The notes under the pieces: generated by a model
The model's input: only the letters and a program-made list of their open reading frames with translations
Told to the model about the DNA's origin: nothing
Database searches by the model: none
NCBI RefSeq assembly: GCF_000317285.1
Contig: NZ_AJLN01000051.1
Location: 62,001-126,000, forward strand
Source: Chlorogloeopsis fritschii PCC 6912
GTDB lineage: Bacteria; Cyanobacteriota; Cyanobacteriia; Cyanobacteriales; Nostocaceae
Length of the DNA: 64,000 nucleotides
Direction of reading: 5' to 3'
In this document: in pieces, positions 27,637 through 34,410 of the stretch
How the letters are laid out: each line of letters opens with the position of its first letter
Numbering within the stretch: position 1 is the first letter of the stretch
Program-made: the position numbers and the translations under genes

Positions 27637-27670
27637 AATGGTGAGGATAAAAAGCTCCTCACCATTTTCT
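27637..27670 (+). terminator. rho-independent terminator
   Basis: AATGGTGAGGA at 27637-27647 pairs perfectly with TCCTCACCATT at 27656-27666 around an eight-base loop, and the next bases are T-rich (TTCTATTTAT). It would end the transcript of the 60-residue protein gene. Confidence 0.8.
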
Positions 27671-27753
27671 ATTTATAGGTTTCTTCCCCTACACCCTCTT
27701 TCAAGCTAGATATGTGATACATCACACAACCAGGAAATCAAAACTGTCTTTGC

Positions 27754-27781
27754 TAGTCCCTAGTCCCTAGCCCCTAGCCCC
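27754..27781 (+). repeat. four tandem heptads TAGTCCC/TAGCCCC
   Basis: Two TAGTCCC units followed by two TAGCCCC units run without interruption in the gap before ppa (27504-27899). The rest of that gap holds the terminator and the ppa leader. The same C-rich heptad type recurs inside nirA and narB. Confidence 0.8.
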
Positions 27782-27899
27782 CACTTTCAAGACAGGCGGA
27801 TTTTTTTGGGGATATGTCCCTATTGGCCCTAAAATTCTACACGGGGAGCCAAAGATTGTGGCTCTCTTGATGTTTCGCTGTTAACTCAGGAGTGTTGTT

Positions 27900-28409
27900 G
27901 TGGACTTATCCCGTATTCCTGCCCAACCTAAACCGGGTTTGATTAACGTTCTGATCGAAATTTCAGGCGGGAGCAAAAATAAATACGAATTTGACAAAGA
28001 ATTACAAGCTTTTGCTCTAGATCGGGTGCTTTATTCATCGGTACAATATCCATATGACTATGGCTTTGTACCCAACACTTTGGCTGATGATGGCGATCCA
28101 TTGGATGGTATGGTACTGATGGATGAACCTACCTTTCCAGGCTGTATAATTGCTGCACGGCCAATCGGGATGTTAGAGATGATAGATGGTGGCGATCGCG
28201 ACGAGAAAATTCTTTGTGTCCCTGACAAAGATCCTCGTTACACCCACGTTAAATCTCTAAAAGATGTGGCTCCTCACCGATTGGAAGAAATTGCCGAATT
28301 TTTCCGTACATATAAAAATCTTGAGAAAAAAGTAACGGAAATTCTTGGCTGGCAAGATGTGGATCGGGTAATGCCTTTAGTTGACAAATGCATCAAAGCT
28401 TATAAATAA
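27900..28409 (+). CDS. ppa: inorganic pyrophosphatase, family I
   Basis: A 169-residue soluble pyrophosphatase starting at GTG behind a CAGGAGTG ribosome site. [39 protein letters not shown] (containing the D-x-D-P-x-D metal signature), DPRYTHV and [10 protein letters not shown] are all present. It hydrolyses the pyrophosphate released by biosynthetic reactions. Length matches bacterial hexameric family I enzymes. It is monocistronic as far as the flanks show. Confidence 0.95.
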   Translation: MDLSRIPAQPKPGLINVLIEISGGSKNKYEFDKELQAFALDRVLYSSVQYPYDYGFVPNTLADDGDPLDGMVLMDEPTFPGCIIAARPIGMLEMIDGGDRDEKILCVPDKDPRYTHVKSLKDVAPHRLEEIAEFFRTYKNLEKKVTEILGWQDVDRVMPLVDKCIKAYK

Positions 28410-28838
28410 AAGGCAAAACAGGACAAGGGGAAGGGGAGACAAGGGGCAAGAATGTAAATCATGATTCTCCTTCCATTTCTCTGTGTCACCTTGTCCTCTT
28501 CTGTACGCAGTTCATCACGGCTACTTAGCTAAAAATCAGCAAAGCTAATTAATTTCCATCAGCTTAATATGAGGGCTAAAAGTTGAAGAATACAGACGCC
28601 TGCAAGGATTGGTTACCTTAGGTTAAGCTGAAAAAAATCTATCAAAATGAACTCAACTTGAAATCGGGGTGCAGTGTCTTTGTTTTCCTTCCCAGATACA
28701 TAATTTAGATGTTTTCAGCAAGTCTTTTTGAGTTCATCCTTAGATTCTATTTTCTGGGAACCCGCCTTTCTTTAGGTGGGCGTCTATAAACTTCTATGAT
28801 TTATTTTTTGACACCCTCTATTCCACAGGAATCTCATA
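28410..28838. other. intergenic region with inverted repeats
   Basis: The gap between ppa and panD has AGGACAAGG at 28420-28428 facing CCTTGTCCT at 28489-28497, separated by G-rich repeat-like sequence. A smaller hairpin is built from ACCCGCC and GGTGGGCGT near 28759-28783. No gene is supported. The panD promoter must lie in the last part. Confidence 0.45.
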
Positions 28839-29222
28839 ATGCAGCGCACGCTTCTTTTGGCAAAAATTCACAACTGTACTCTTACAGGAGCTAACATTAA
28901 CTACGTGGGTAGCATCAGTATAGATCAAATCCTGATGGATAAAGTTGGTATATTGCCTTATGAACAAGTACAAGTAGTAAACGTTACCAATGGTCAGCGT
29001 TTTATTACTTATGCAATCCCGGCTCCAGCCCACTCAGGAGCGATTGAGTTAAATGGAGCTGCTGCACGTCTAGGCATTACTGGCGATCGCCTGATTATAA
29101 TGGCTTACGGGCAGTTAAGTTTGGAAGAGTTAAAAAATTACTCACCGACTGTTGTCATTGTGGACGATCGGAACCAAATTTTAGAGGTTCGGCGTTATGA
29201 TGATCTGCTCAGTACGACTTAG
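28839..29222 (+). CDS. panD: aspartate 1-decarboxylase precursor
   Basis: A 127-residue pyruvoyl-dependent enzyme. The self-processing site Gly24-Ser25 lies in [10 protein letters not shown]; cleavage creates the pyruvoyl group on the alpha chain. [33 protein letters not shown] and [11 protein letters not shown] are typical PanD blocks. It makes beta-alanine for pantothenate and CoA. The next gene starts 14 bases downstream, so the two are probably cotranscribed. Confidence 0.95.
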   Translation: MQRTLLLAKIHNCTLTGANINYVGSISIDQILMDKVGILPYEQVQVVNVTNGQRFITYAIPAPAHSGAIELNGAAARLGITGDRLIIMAYGQLSLEELKNYSPTVVIVDDRNQILEVRRYDDLLSTT

Positions 29223-29236
29223 CGATCAGAAAAATA

Positions 29237-30139
29237 ATGTCAAATTTTAAGCTTTCACCCCCGCAAATTAACGTAAGTGAAAACAAAACTCGACCTATTC
29301 CTAACCAAGTAAAAAAATTTATAGTGCAATTCTGGGGTGTAAGGGGTTTAATCGCCTCCCCAAGCAACAAAACCAACCGTTATGGTGGTAATACTGCCTG
29401 TGTAGAAATGCAAGTAGCTGATAAACGTTTGGTTTTTGATGGAGGTACTGGTTTACGTGTTCTAGGAAAAAGTTGGTTAGAACTGCAACAGCCTTTACAA
29501 GCGCATTTATTTTTTACTAATTCCCAATCAAATCGTATTCAAGGATTTCCATTTTTCGGCCCGGCATTTCTCCCAGAAAATAGCTTTCATATTTACGGGA
29601 TAGCTGCCTCAAATGGAGCCTCAATTAAGCAATGTTTGTGCGATCAAATGCTACTGCCACATTTTCCTTACCCTTTACAAGAAATGCAGTCTGAATTGCA
29701 TTTCCACAATTTGACGCCAGGTAAAGTAATCAAGATAGATGATCTCACAGTGACAACAGCATTAATTAATCAAACTCAGAAATCTATTGGATACCGAGTT
29801 GACTGGCAGAACTATAGCGTTGCCTACGTGACGGATTTACATGACAATGCCAATGAAGTTGAGCAAAAATGCATTCAACAGCTTACCAAAGAAGTTGATT
29901 TACTGATTGCCAATCCTACCACCCCCCAAAAGTTTTACAGAACCGATCGCGATTCACACTGGCAAACTGCTGTAGATTTGGCTCATGCATCTAGTGCCAA
30001 ACAACTAGTAATATCTCACCATCATCCAGACGATCATGATGATTTTCTCGATCACATCCAAATGGAAATAAAATCTGCTTTTGTTGGAGGTTTAATTGCT
30101 CGTGAAGGTTTAACTTTAGTTGTTGGTGAGAGTCATTAA
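29237..30139 (+). CDS. metallo-beta-lactamase-fold protein lacking its metal ligands (probable pseudoenzyme)
   Basis: A 300-residue protein. FIVQFWGVRGLIASPS, NRYGGNTACVEMQ and LVFDGGTGLRVLGKSW match a cyanobacterial metallo-beta-lactamase family of the phosphodiesterase/RNase Z type. Where that family has T-H-S-H-W-D-H, this protein has T-N-S-Q-S-N-R (residues 94-100), so all motif II ligands are gone. The later N-H-P is N-Q-T, and the conserved Asp after strand VDLLI is replaced (VDLLIANPTT). AYVTDLH and LVISHHHPDDHDDFLD retain parts of the later motifs. The fold is intact and the frame is open, so a non-catalytic role such as binding is more likely than decay. It follows panD by 14 bases. 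Confidence 0.78.
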   Translation: MSNFKLSPPQINVSENKTRPIPNQVKKFIVQFWGVRGLIASPSNKTNRYGGNTACVEMQVADKRLVFDGGTGLRVLGKSWLELQQPLQAHLFFTNSQSNRIQGFPFFGPAFLPENSFHIYGIAASNGASIKQCLCDQMLLPHFPYPLQEMQSELHFHNLTPGKVIKIDDLTVTTALINQTQKSIGYRVDWQNYSVAYVTDLHDNANEVEQKCIQQLTKEVDLLIANPTTPQKFYRTDRDSHWQTAVDLAHASSAKQLVISHHHPDDHDDFLDHIQMEIKSAFVGGLIAREGLTLVVGESH

Positions 30140-31242
30140 TTTTCAACAGTCAATAATTTTGAATTATGAACTGAAGAAAGACTTTGAACTACTTGAGTAA
30201 GTTGTAGGAGCTTTGCTGCTACCGCACCCTCAATTAGTAATTTTTCGGCTTTGGCTATGCCCAATTGCATACTATCGCAAATACCGGAACGCCACAGGTA
30301 AAATCCACCGTTCCATAAAGCTGTTTGCGTTAATTCTGAAGGTATACCTCGCAATACCTCTTGCATCTGTGCTATGAGTTCTTCTATGCCAAGCAAGGGT
30401 ACATTTTTGCTGCTAAAGCCGTAGTCGCGAGCCATCAAATGTAACCTTTCAATGGGTGCTACTGTCTCTTCGTTGGTAGTACCGAGCATAGATAAGCCAA
30501 TAATGGCAGTACGATCGCGCGGCAACTCACAGCTGCCTTCTAATCCCTTGATTGTTGTAAATTTTGTTACTCCCCGATCTGCTAAGGCAGCTTGAAACAT
30601 TGCTTCGGTGGGAGGATGAACAAATCCTGCTATAATGTGAGCGTCACCGGCATAGGGACACCAAATTAATTCCATTGTGGCAAAAGGTGGGCGCTTACCA
30701 AGTTGATCGCGGTACTCCCAAATTCTTTTGGTGAGAGGAAAATGTCGAGGTGTGTAAACAAAGCCAATACCCGTTTGCTCAAATACTTGCTGGGTAGTTT
30801 CCAATGGTAACTCAGTCCAGTTAACTCCTATACCGTGCCAAATTTCTACTAAGGGTAAGCCATATTTTGTCGGTAGGCGATCGCCTCCATGCATCAGTAC
30901 AGGTTGCCCAGCTGCAGCTAATAACAAAGCTACAATCGGGCTAATTGGTGCAGTACGGGTTCTGCCATCATAAGGTATACCCAATACTATTATCGGTCGC
31001 GGTGAGTCAATTGGTTGCAGTTTAGGGCCGATTTGATCGTAAGCATCCAACATTCCTGCTAACTCTTCACCAGTTGGACGTTTGATACGGTGGGCAATTA
31101 AAAACGCTCCAATTTGAGCTGGTGTCGGCTCACCCAGCAGCATCATACTAGTTGCCGTCGCAGCTTCCGCACGAGTCAAATTTTCTCCCGTATGGTTACC
31201 ACTGCCTATTTTTTTTAGTAATTCCCGAAATATATCACTCAT
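30136..31242 (-). CDS. cnaT: CnaT-like protein (anthranilate phosphoribosyltransferase family)
   Basis: A 368-residue protein related to TrpD. The N-terminal helical domain (LTRAEAATATSMMLLGEPTPAQIGAFLIAHRIK) and the C-terminal phosphoribosyltransferase-like domain are recognisable, but the TrpD GTGGD motif is replaced by IPYDGRTRTAP, and HGGDRLPTKYG stands at the second site. It is therefore not the tryptophan enzyme. The family member from Anabaena PCC 7120, CnaT, is needed for expression of the nir operon. It lies 81 bases downstream of ntcB on the same strand, as in Anabaena. The 3' end overlaps the MBL gene tail to tail by 4 bases. Confidence 0.82.
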   Translation of the reverse strand: MSDIFRELLKKIGSGNHTGENLTRAEAATATSMMLLGEPTPAQIGAFLIAHRIKRPTGEELAGMLDAYDQIGPKLQPIDSPRPIIVLGIPYDGRTRTAPISPIVALLLAAAGQPVLMHGGDRLPTKYGLPLVEIWHGIGVNWTELPLETTQQVFEQTGIGFVYTPRHFPLTKRIWEYRDQLGKRPPFATMELIWCPYAGDAHIIAGFVHPPTEAMFQAALADRGVTKFTTIKGLEGSCELPRDRTAIIGLSMLGTTNEETVAPIERLHLMARDYGFSSKNVPLLGIEELIAQMQEVLRGIPSELTQTALWNGGFYLWRSGICDSMQLGIAKAEKLLIEGAVAAKLLQLTQVVQSLSSVHNSKLLTVEN

Positions 31243-31254
31243 AGGTTTATTTGT

Positions 31255-31322
31255 CCTTTGTCATTAGTCATTGGTAAATTCAAATGACTAACGACTAATG
31301 ACTAATTACTAATGACTAATTA
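31255..31322. repeat. short tandem heptanucleotide-like repeat (AATGACT)
   Basis: Copies of ATTAGTC/ATTGGTA and then AATGACTAACGACT-type units fill almost the entire gap between ntcB and cnaT. It is STRR-like and non-coding. Confidence 0.7.
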
Positions 31323-31323
31323 C

Positions 31324-32265
31324 TTAACAAGCCGATCGCTCCAAAGAAACTTGTGGTGGTATATTTTCTCGCACTAATTGCCAAAAATGCTGAATCGGAG
31401 GAATTTGCAGCCGATCTTGAGTCGTCACCATCACAACTCGCCGAGTCAAAGCAGAATTGTCAGGCACTCCACCATTGCAAGCGAGGGGGCGAACCGCAAG
31501 TGTAGGATCTTTACGTGCTTCTACTAATGCTGAATGAGGTAATAAAGCTACCAGTTCTCCCTGACGCACTACTCCTCGGAAAGCATCTAGAGTATTTACT
31601 TCCAAAACTGCTTGCAGTGTAGCTTGCAGTCGTTCAAATCTATCTTGTACCAGCCGTTGCATTCCATAACCATCCTTAAAAACCACTTGTGGGTAGCGAA
31701 TCAGCTCCTGCCAAGGAACGCGTTCATTTTGCGCTAGCGGGTGATTGGCTGCCATTAAGACTTCTATCGGTTCATCATATAGGGTTTCCACCACTATTTC
31801 TTTACCGACAGTTAAAAAGCGATTATTCATGACAATTGCCATATCCACCAATCCATCTTTAAGGACTTTTAGGGCGCGATCGCTGCCCAATGATGTAACT
31901 CGCAATTGTATATCTGGATAGTCATGACAAAATTTTTGTAATACTGGTGGCAAATAATAAGCACACAGTGAGTGAATTACAGCTATACACAATTCAGGCT
32001 GCTTTCCTGCTACTAAATCTGTTATTTCCTGCGTAGCTGTCTGCCACTCTTGGCAAATTTTGCGGGCACGGGGAAGCAACCGTTCACCAGCTAGTGTCAG
32101 TTTAGCCTGACTGGTTCTGTGAAACAACTCCAATCCCAAATCTCCTTCCAGTGCCTGGATTTGGCGACTGATAGTCGATTGGGTAACACCACATTTTCTT
32201 GCTGCCCCTTGAAAGCTACCGGTTTCCGCGATTGCCAAAAAGGCTTGCAACTGTTCTAGTCGCAT
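31324..32265 (-). CDS. ntcB: NtcB, LysR-type activator of nitrate assimilation
   Basis: A 313-residue LysR family regulator. The winged helix-turn-helix is at residues 1-60 (MRLEQLQAFLAIAETGSFQGAARKCGVTQSTISRQIQALEGDLG). The co-inducer-binding domain follows from about 90 (PELCIAVIHSLCAYYLPPVLQKF). Its position upstream of cnaT and next to nirB/nirA identifies it as NtcB, which activates nirA when nitrate or nitrite is present. Its own promoter has a perfect NtcA element (see 32330-32343). Length is normal. Confidence 0.9.
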   Translation of the reverse strand: MRLEQLQAFLAIAETGSFQGAARKCGVTQSTISRQIQALEGDLGLELFHRTSQAKLTLAGERLLPRARKICQEWQTATQEITDLVAGKQPELCIAVIHSLCAYYLPPVLQKFCHDYPDIQLRVTSLGSDRALKVLKDGLVDMAIVMNNRFLTVGKEIVVETLYDEPIEVLMAANHPLAQNERVPWQELIRYPQVVFKDGYGMQRLVQDRFERLQATLQAVLEVNTLDAFRGVVRQGELVALLPHSALVEARKDPTLAVRPLACNGGVPDNSALTRRVVMVTTQDRLQIPPIQHFWQLVRENIPPQVSLERSAC

Positions 32266-32301
32266 TTTTGTGTAGCCTGAATTACATTTATGGCTGGAAC
32301 T

Positions 32302-32307
32302 AACTTA
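32302..32307 (-). promoter_or_regulatory. -10 box of ntcB
   Basis: On the minus strand this reads TAAGTT, fitting TAN3T, exactly 22 bases from the end of the NtcA site at 32330-32343. Transcription would begin about 30 bases before the ntcB ATG. Confidence 0.7.
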
Positions 32308-32329
32308 ACGTATTTCCTGTAGCATTTTA

Positions 32330-32343
32330 GTAGAGTTTGTTAC
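32330..32343 (-). promoter_or_regulatory. NtcA binding site upstream of ntcB
   Basis: GTAGAGTTTGTTAC fits GTA-N8-TAC without mismatch. Together with the -10 box 22 bases away it has the canonical class II layout of NtcA-activated promoters. It predicts that ntcB is switched on under nitrogen limitation. Confidence 0.8.
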
Positions 32344-32552
32344 ATCTACTTGGTTCTCGCAGGGCATTAATTTTAAGTTACATATATGCTGAAAGAGCAA
32401 TCTTCGCGTGTGAGCGGGATTTTTGGCTTGTTTTATCCTCAACAATTTTGTGATGATTTCTAAAAAAAAATAAAAATGAATATTGAAATCTTATCATCTC
32501 ATAACATTTTGTAGTTAGAGGAAGAAGAAGCGAACACCAAGACATATCTTCT

Positions 32553-32629
32553 TATCCCCTGTCCCCTATCCCCTGTCCCCTGTCCCCTGTTCCCTATCCC
32601 CTGTCCCCTGTTCCCTATCCCCTATCCCC
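32553..32629 (+). repeat. eleven tandem heptads TATCCCC/TGTCCCC
   Basis: Eleven uninterrupted 7-base units of the forms TATCCCC, TGTCCCC and TGTTCCC lie immediately after the nirB stop codon. This is a clear STRR array. The rest of the 32266-32633 gap contains the ntcB promoter. Confidence 0.92.
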
Positions 32630-32633
32630 TCCT

Positions 32634-33995
32634 CTACCACTCAGCTAAAGCAGCGAAGACAGCTTGTTGCAAATCTGGTGCCAAACTAGCACTATTTACT
32701 AACTGCTGCAATTTTCGTCGTCCTGTTTCTGGGGCAAGATTTTTTAATGCAGCGATCGCGTGCAGTCTTACCAGCGCATCTGTATCTGCCACAAATTGAA
32801 TCAGAGGTTCAACAGCTTCTTGTTTGCCTAATTGTCCCAAAGATAGTGCGATCGCTTTTTTAACTGGAGCAATCTCAAGTGCTGGGTGTTTCTGTTGCAA
32901 GACAGTCAATAATATTTCTGCTGCGATTGGGGTTAACTGCGCCTTGGTGATTCGCCCCAAAACTGTAACGATTTCTTGCCACAGTGTCACCGCTCCCAGT
33001 TGATTAAGTGCAATTTGAAGATATTCGAGAGCCTTAACACTCTCCATCCAGCCCAGAGCGCGGATAATTTCCAATTGCAATTTTTCTGGTGTATTGGGAG
33101 ATATCAGCACTTCAAATAAGTACTTAGCAGCATCGTTACCACCAATTCGAGACAAGGCTACAGCCGCCGCACTACAAACCTCAAGATTAAAATCATAAAG
33201 CTTGGTTTTGAGTTTGTTCGCTAAATCTAACGAGGTGCGCAAATCAGGGCGAAAACCTAAACCCAGCACTGCTTCTCGCCTGACTGAGGCAGCAATATCA
33301 TCCAGAGCGCGTAAAAGTATCGGTGGTACACGGGGATCGTGAAAACTGCTGAGAGCTTCAATCGCAACGACACGAAGGGCTACTTGTGGATCTTCTACTA
33401 CGCTCAACAGTGGTGTAATAGTTTCTGTATGTCGAATTAAGGAAAGCGATCGCACTGCCAACAAACGTGTATTTTCTTCTGCTAGCAGTTGTGTTAGGGC
33501 ATCAATCGCAAGTGTACCGCTTTGACCCAATGCTGCTGTAGCTATAGTTCTTAGTTCTTCATCTTCTTCTGTTTTCAGCAATCCGATCAAAGCAGCTATT
33601 GCTTCTGGATGCTGGTACTCTCCTAATACACGTGCTGCATACCAGCGTAATTCTTCTTCTGCCTCTTCATCCCTGAGAATCTCAACTAATGGAGGTATAG
33701 CGATCGTTCCCAGATGTACAAATAATTTGGCAATCTCCCAGCGTTGCTGAAAATCTCCAACTGCAAGGACGCATAGTGATAAATTTAGCAGTTTTTCCCG
33801 ATTTTCTAATTCTTCTGGATTTTTTAAATTCTTTTCTAAAACCAGCTGTTGCAGGCATTGAATTAGCAACTGCCACTCACCTGCATCATATGCTGTCTGT
33901 GCTTGCAGTAAAAGCTGGTGGAAATTACTCACCGTTTGTCCAATTCCCTGCGATCCCAAGGTGGATTGTTGGAAGTTTACTCTATGGTTTGCCAA
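32634..33995 (-). CDS. nirB: NirB-like HEAT-repeat protein
   Basis: Up to 453 residues built of repeated helical pairs of about 31 residues, for example LRWYAARVLGEYQHPEAIAALIGLL and VRREAVLGLGFRPDLRTSL, the HEAT/PBS-lyase type. The frame begins at TTG (33995); a GTG at 33932 is an alternative, and no ATG is available near the N-terminus. It is divergent from nirA with about 410 bases between, the position of the cyanobacterial NirB protein needed for full nitrite reductase activity. It is unrelated to NADH-nitrite reductase NirB of enterobacteria. HEAT repeats suggest a protein-binding or assembly role for NirA. Symbol assigned mainly on context. Confidence 0.72.
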   Translation of the reverse strand: MANHRVNFQQSTLGSQGIGQTVSNFHQLLLQAQTAYDAGEWQLLIQCLQQLVLEKNLKNPEELENREKLLNLSLCVLAVGDFQQRWEIAKLFVHLGTIAIPPLVEILRDEEAEEELRWYAARVLGEYQHPEAIAALIGLLKTEEDEELRTIATAALGQSGTLAIDALTQLLAEENTRLLAVRSLSLIRHTETITPLLSVVEDPQVALRVVAIEALSSFHDPRVPPILLRALDDIAASVRREAVLGLGFRPDLRTSLDLANKLKTKLYDFNLEVCSAAAVALSRIGGNDAAKYLFEVLISPNTPEKLQLEIIRALGWMESVKALEYLQIALNQLGAVTLWQEIVTVLGRITKAQLTPIAAEILLTVLQQKHPALEIAPVKKAIALSLGQLGKQEAVEPLIQFVADTDALVRLHAIAALKNLAPETGRRKLQQLVNSASLAPDLQQAVFAALAEW

Positions 33996-34098
33996 TTTAA
34001 ATAAAAAATTTGAGGGATTACAAATTTATGCCCAACTTCAGAATATCTGCGATCGCTTGTAATCAAAAGCGTTAGCTGTATCTTTTAGCTTATTTTTA

Positions 34099-34111
34099 TG
34101 CATTAAACGCA
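34099..34111 (+). promoter_or_regulatory. candidate distal NtcB site upstream of nirA
   Basis: TGCATTAAACGCA fits TGCA-N5-TGCA with one mismatch. It lies 9 bases before the second, perfect copy. The pattern is the one described for NtcB binding at the nirA promoter of Synechococcus. Confidence 0.6.
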
Positions 34112-34120
34112 TTTTTATGA

Positions 34121-34133
34121 TGCATTTTATGCA
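34121..34133 (+). promoter_or_regulatory. candidate proximal NtcB site upstream of nirA
   Basis: TGCATTTTATGCA is a perfect TGCA-N5-TGCA element, ending 16 bases before the NtcA site. Its position upstream of the NtcA box fits joint activation by both regulators. Confidence 0.72.
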
Positions 34134-34149
34134 ATTTTGCTTACATTCC

Positions 34150-34163
34150 GTAACAACGTATAC
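34150..34163 (+). promoter_or_regulatory. NtcA binding site of the nirA promoter
   Basis: GTAACAACGTATAC fits GTA-N8-TAC exactly. The -10 box TAAGTT follows after 22 bases (34186-34191), so transcription would start near 34198, leaving a leader of about 209 bases before nirA. Confidence 0.88.
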
Positions 34164-34185
34164 GAAATTTATGTATTTACAACTT

Positions 34186-34191
34186 TAAGTT
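34186..34191 (+). promoter_or_regulatory. -10 box of nirA
   Basis: TAAGTT fits TAN3T and is spaced 22 bases from the NtcA site. The ntcB promoter has the same hexamer at the same spacing. Confidence 0.75.
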
Positions 34192-34344
34192 TAACTTAAG
34201 CAAATGTAAGTCATCACAAAATCAATATTCAAACTTAAAGATTGATCAAACTTCCCTCATCTTAGGGGGCAGGGTGAATATAACTTTTTCCTTATACCTC
34301 CTAAATTTAAATCACCGGGAAGATATGAGGCAAAAGGTTGATCG

Positions 34345-34410
34345 ATGATTAGTCAAAAATCCAGAAGAATTTTCTGGAAGCAGCAAATTGCAATGAGAAT
34401 CTACTCATGA
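34345..34410 (+). CDS. candidate 21-residue leader peptide overlapping the nirA start
   Basis: In the nirA leader an ATG at 34345 opens a frame of 21 codons (begins MISQKSRRIFWK). Its stop TGA at 34408-34410 overlaps the nirA ATG as ATGA. AAAAGG lies 7 bases before the ATG, whereas nirA itself has no obvious ribosome site, so nirA may be translated by coupling to this peptide. A small hairpin (CCAGAA...TTCTGG, 34361-34377) lies inside it. It could equally be chance; conservation would decide. Confidence 0.45.
   Translation: MISQKSRRIFWKQQIAMRIYS

Noticed and set aside
30136-31242. Tryptophan-pathway TrpD
   Set aside because: The GTGGD motif is absent and the gene sits beside ntcB, so CnaT is the better assignment.
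32553-32629. Possible CRISPR array
   Set aside because: Units are 7 bases without spacers; it is a tandem heptad repeat.
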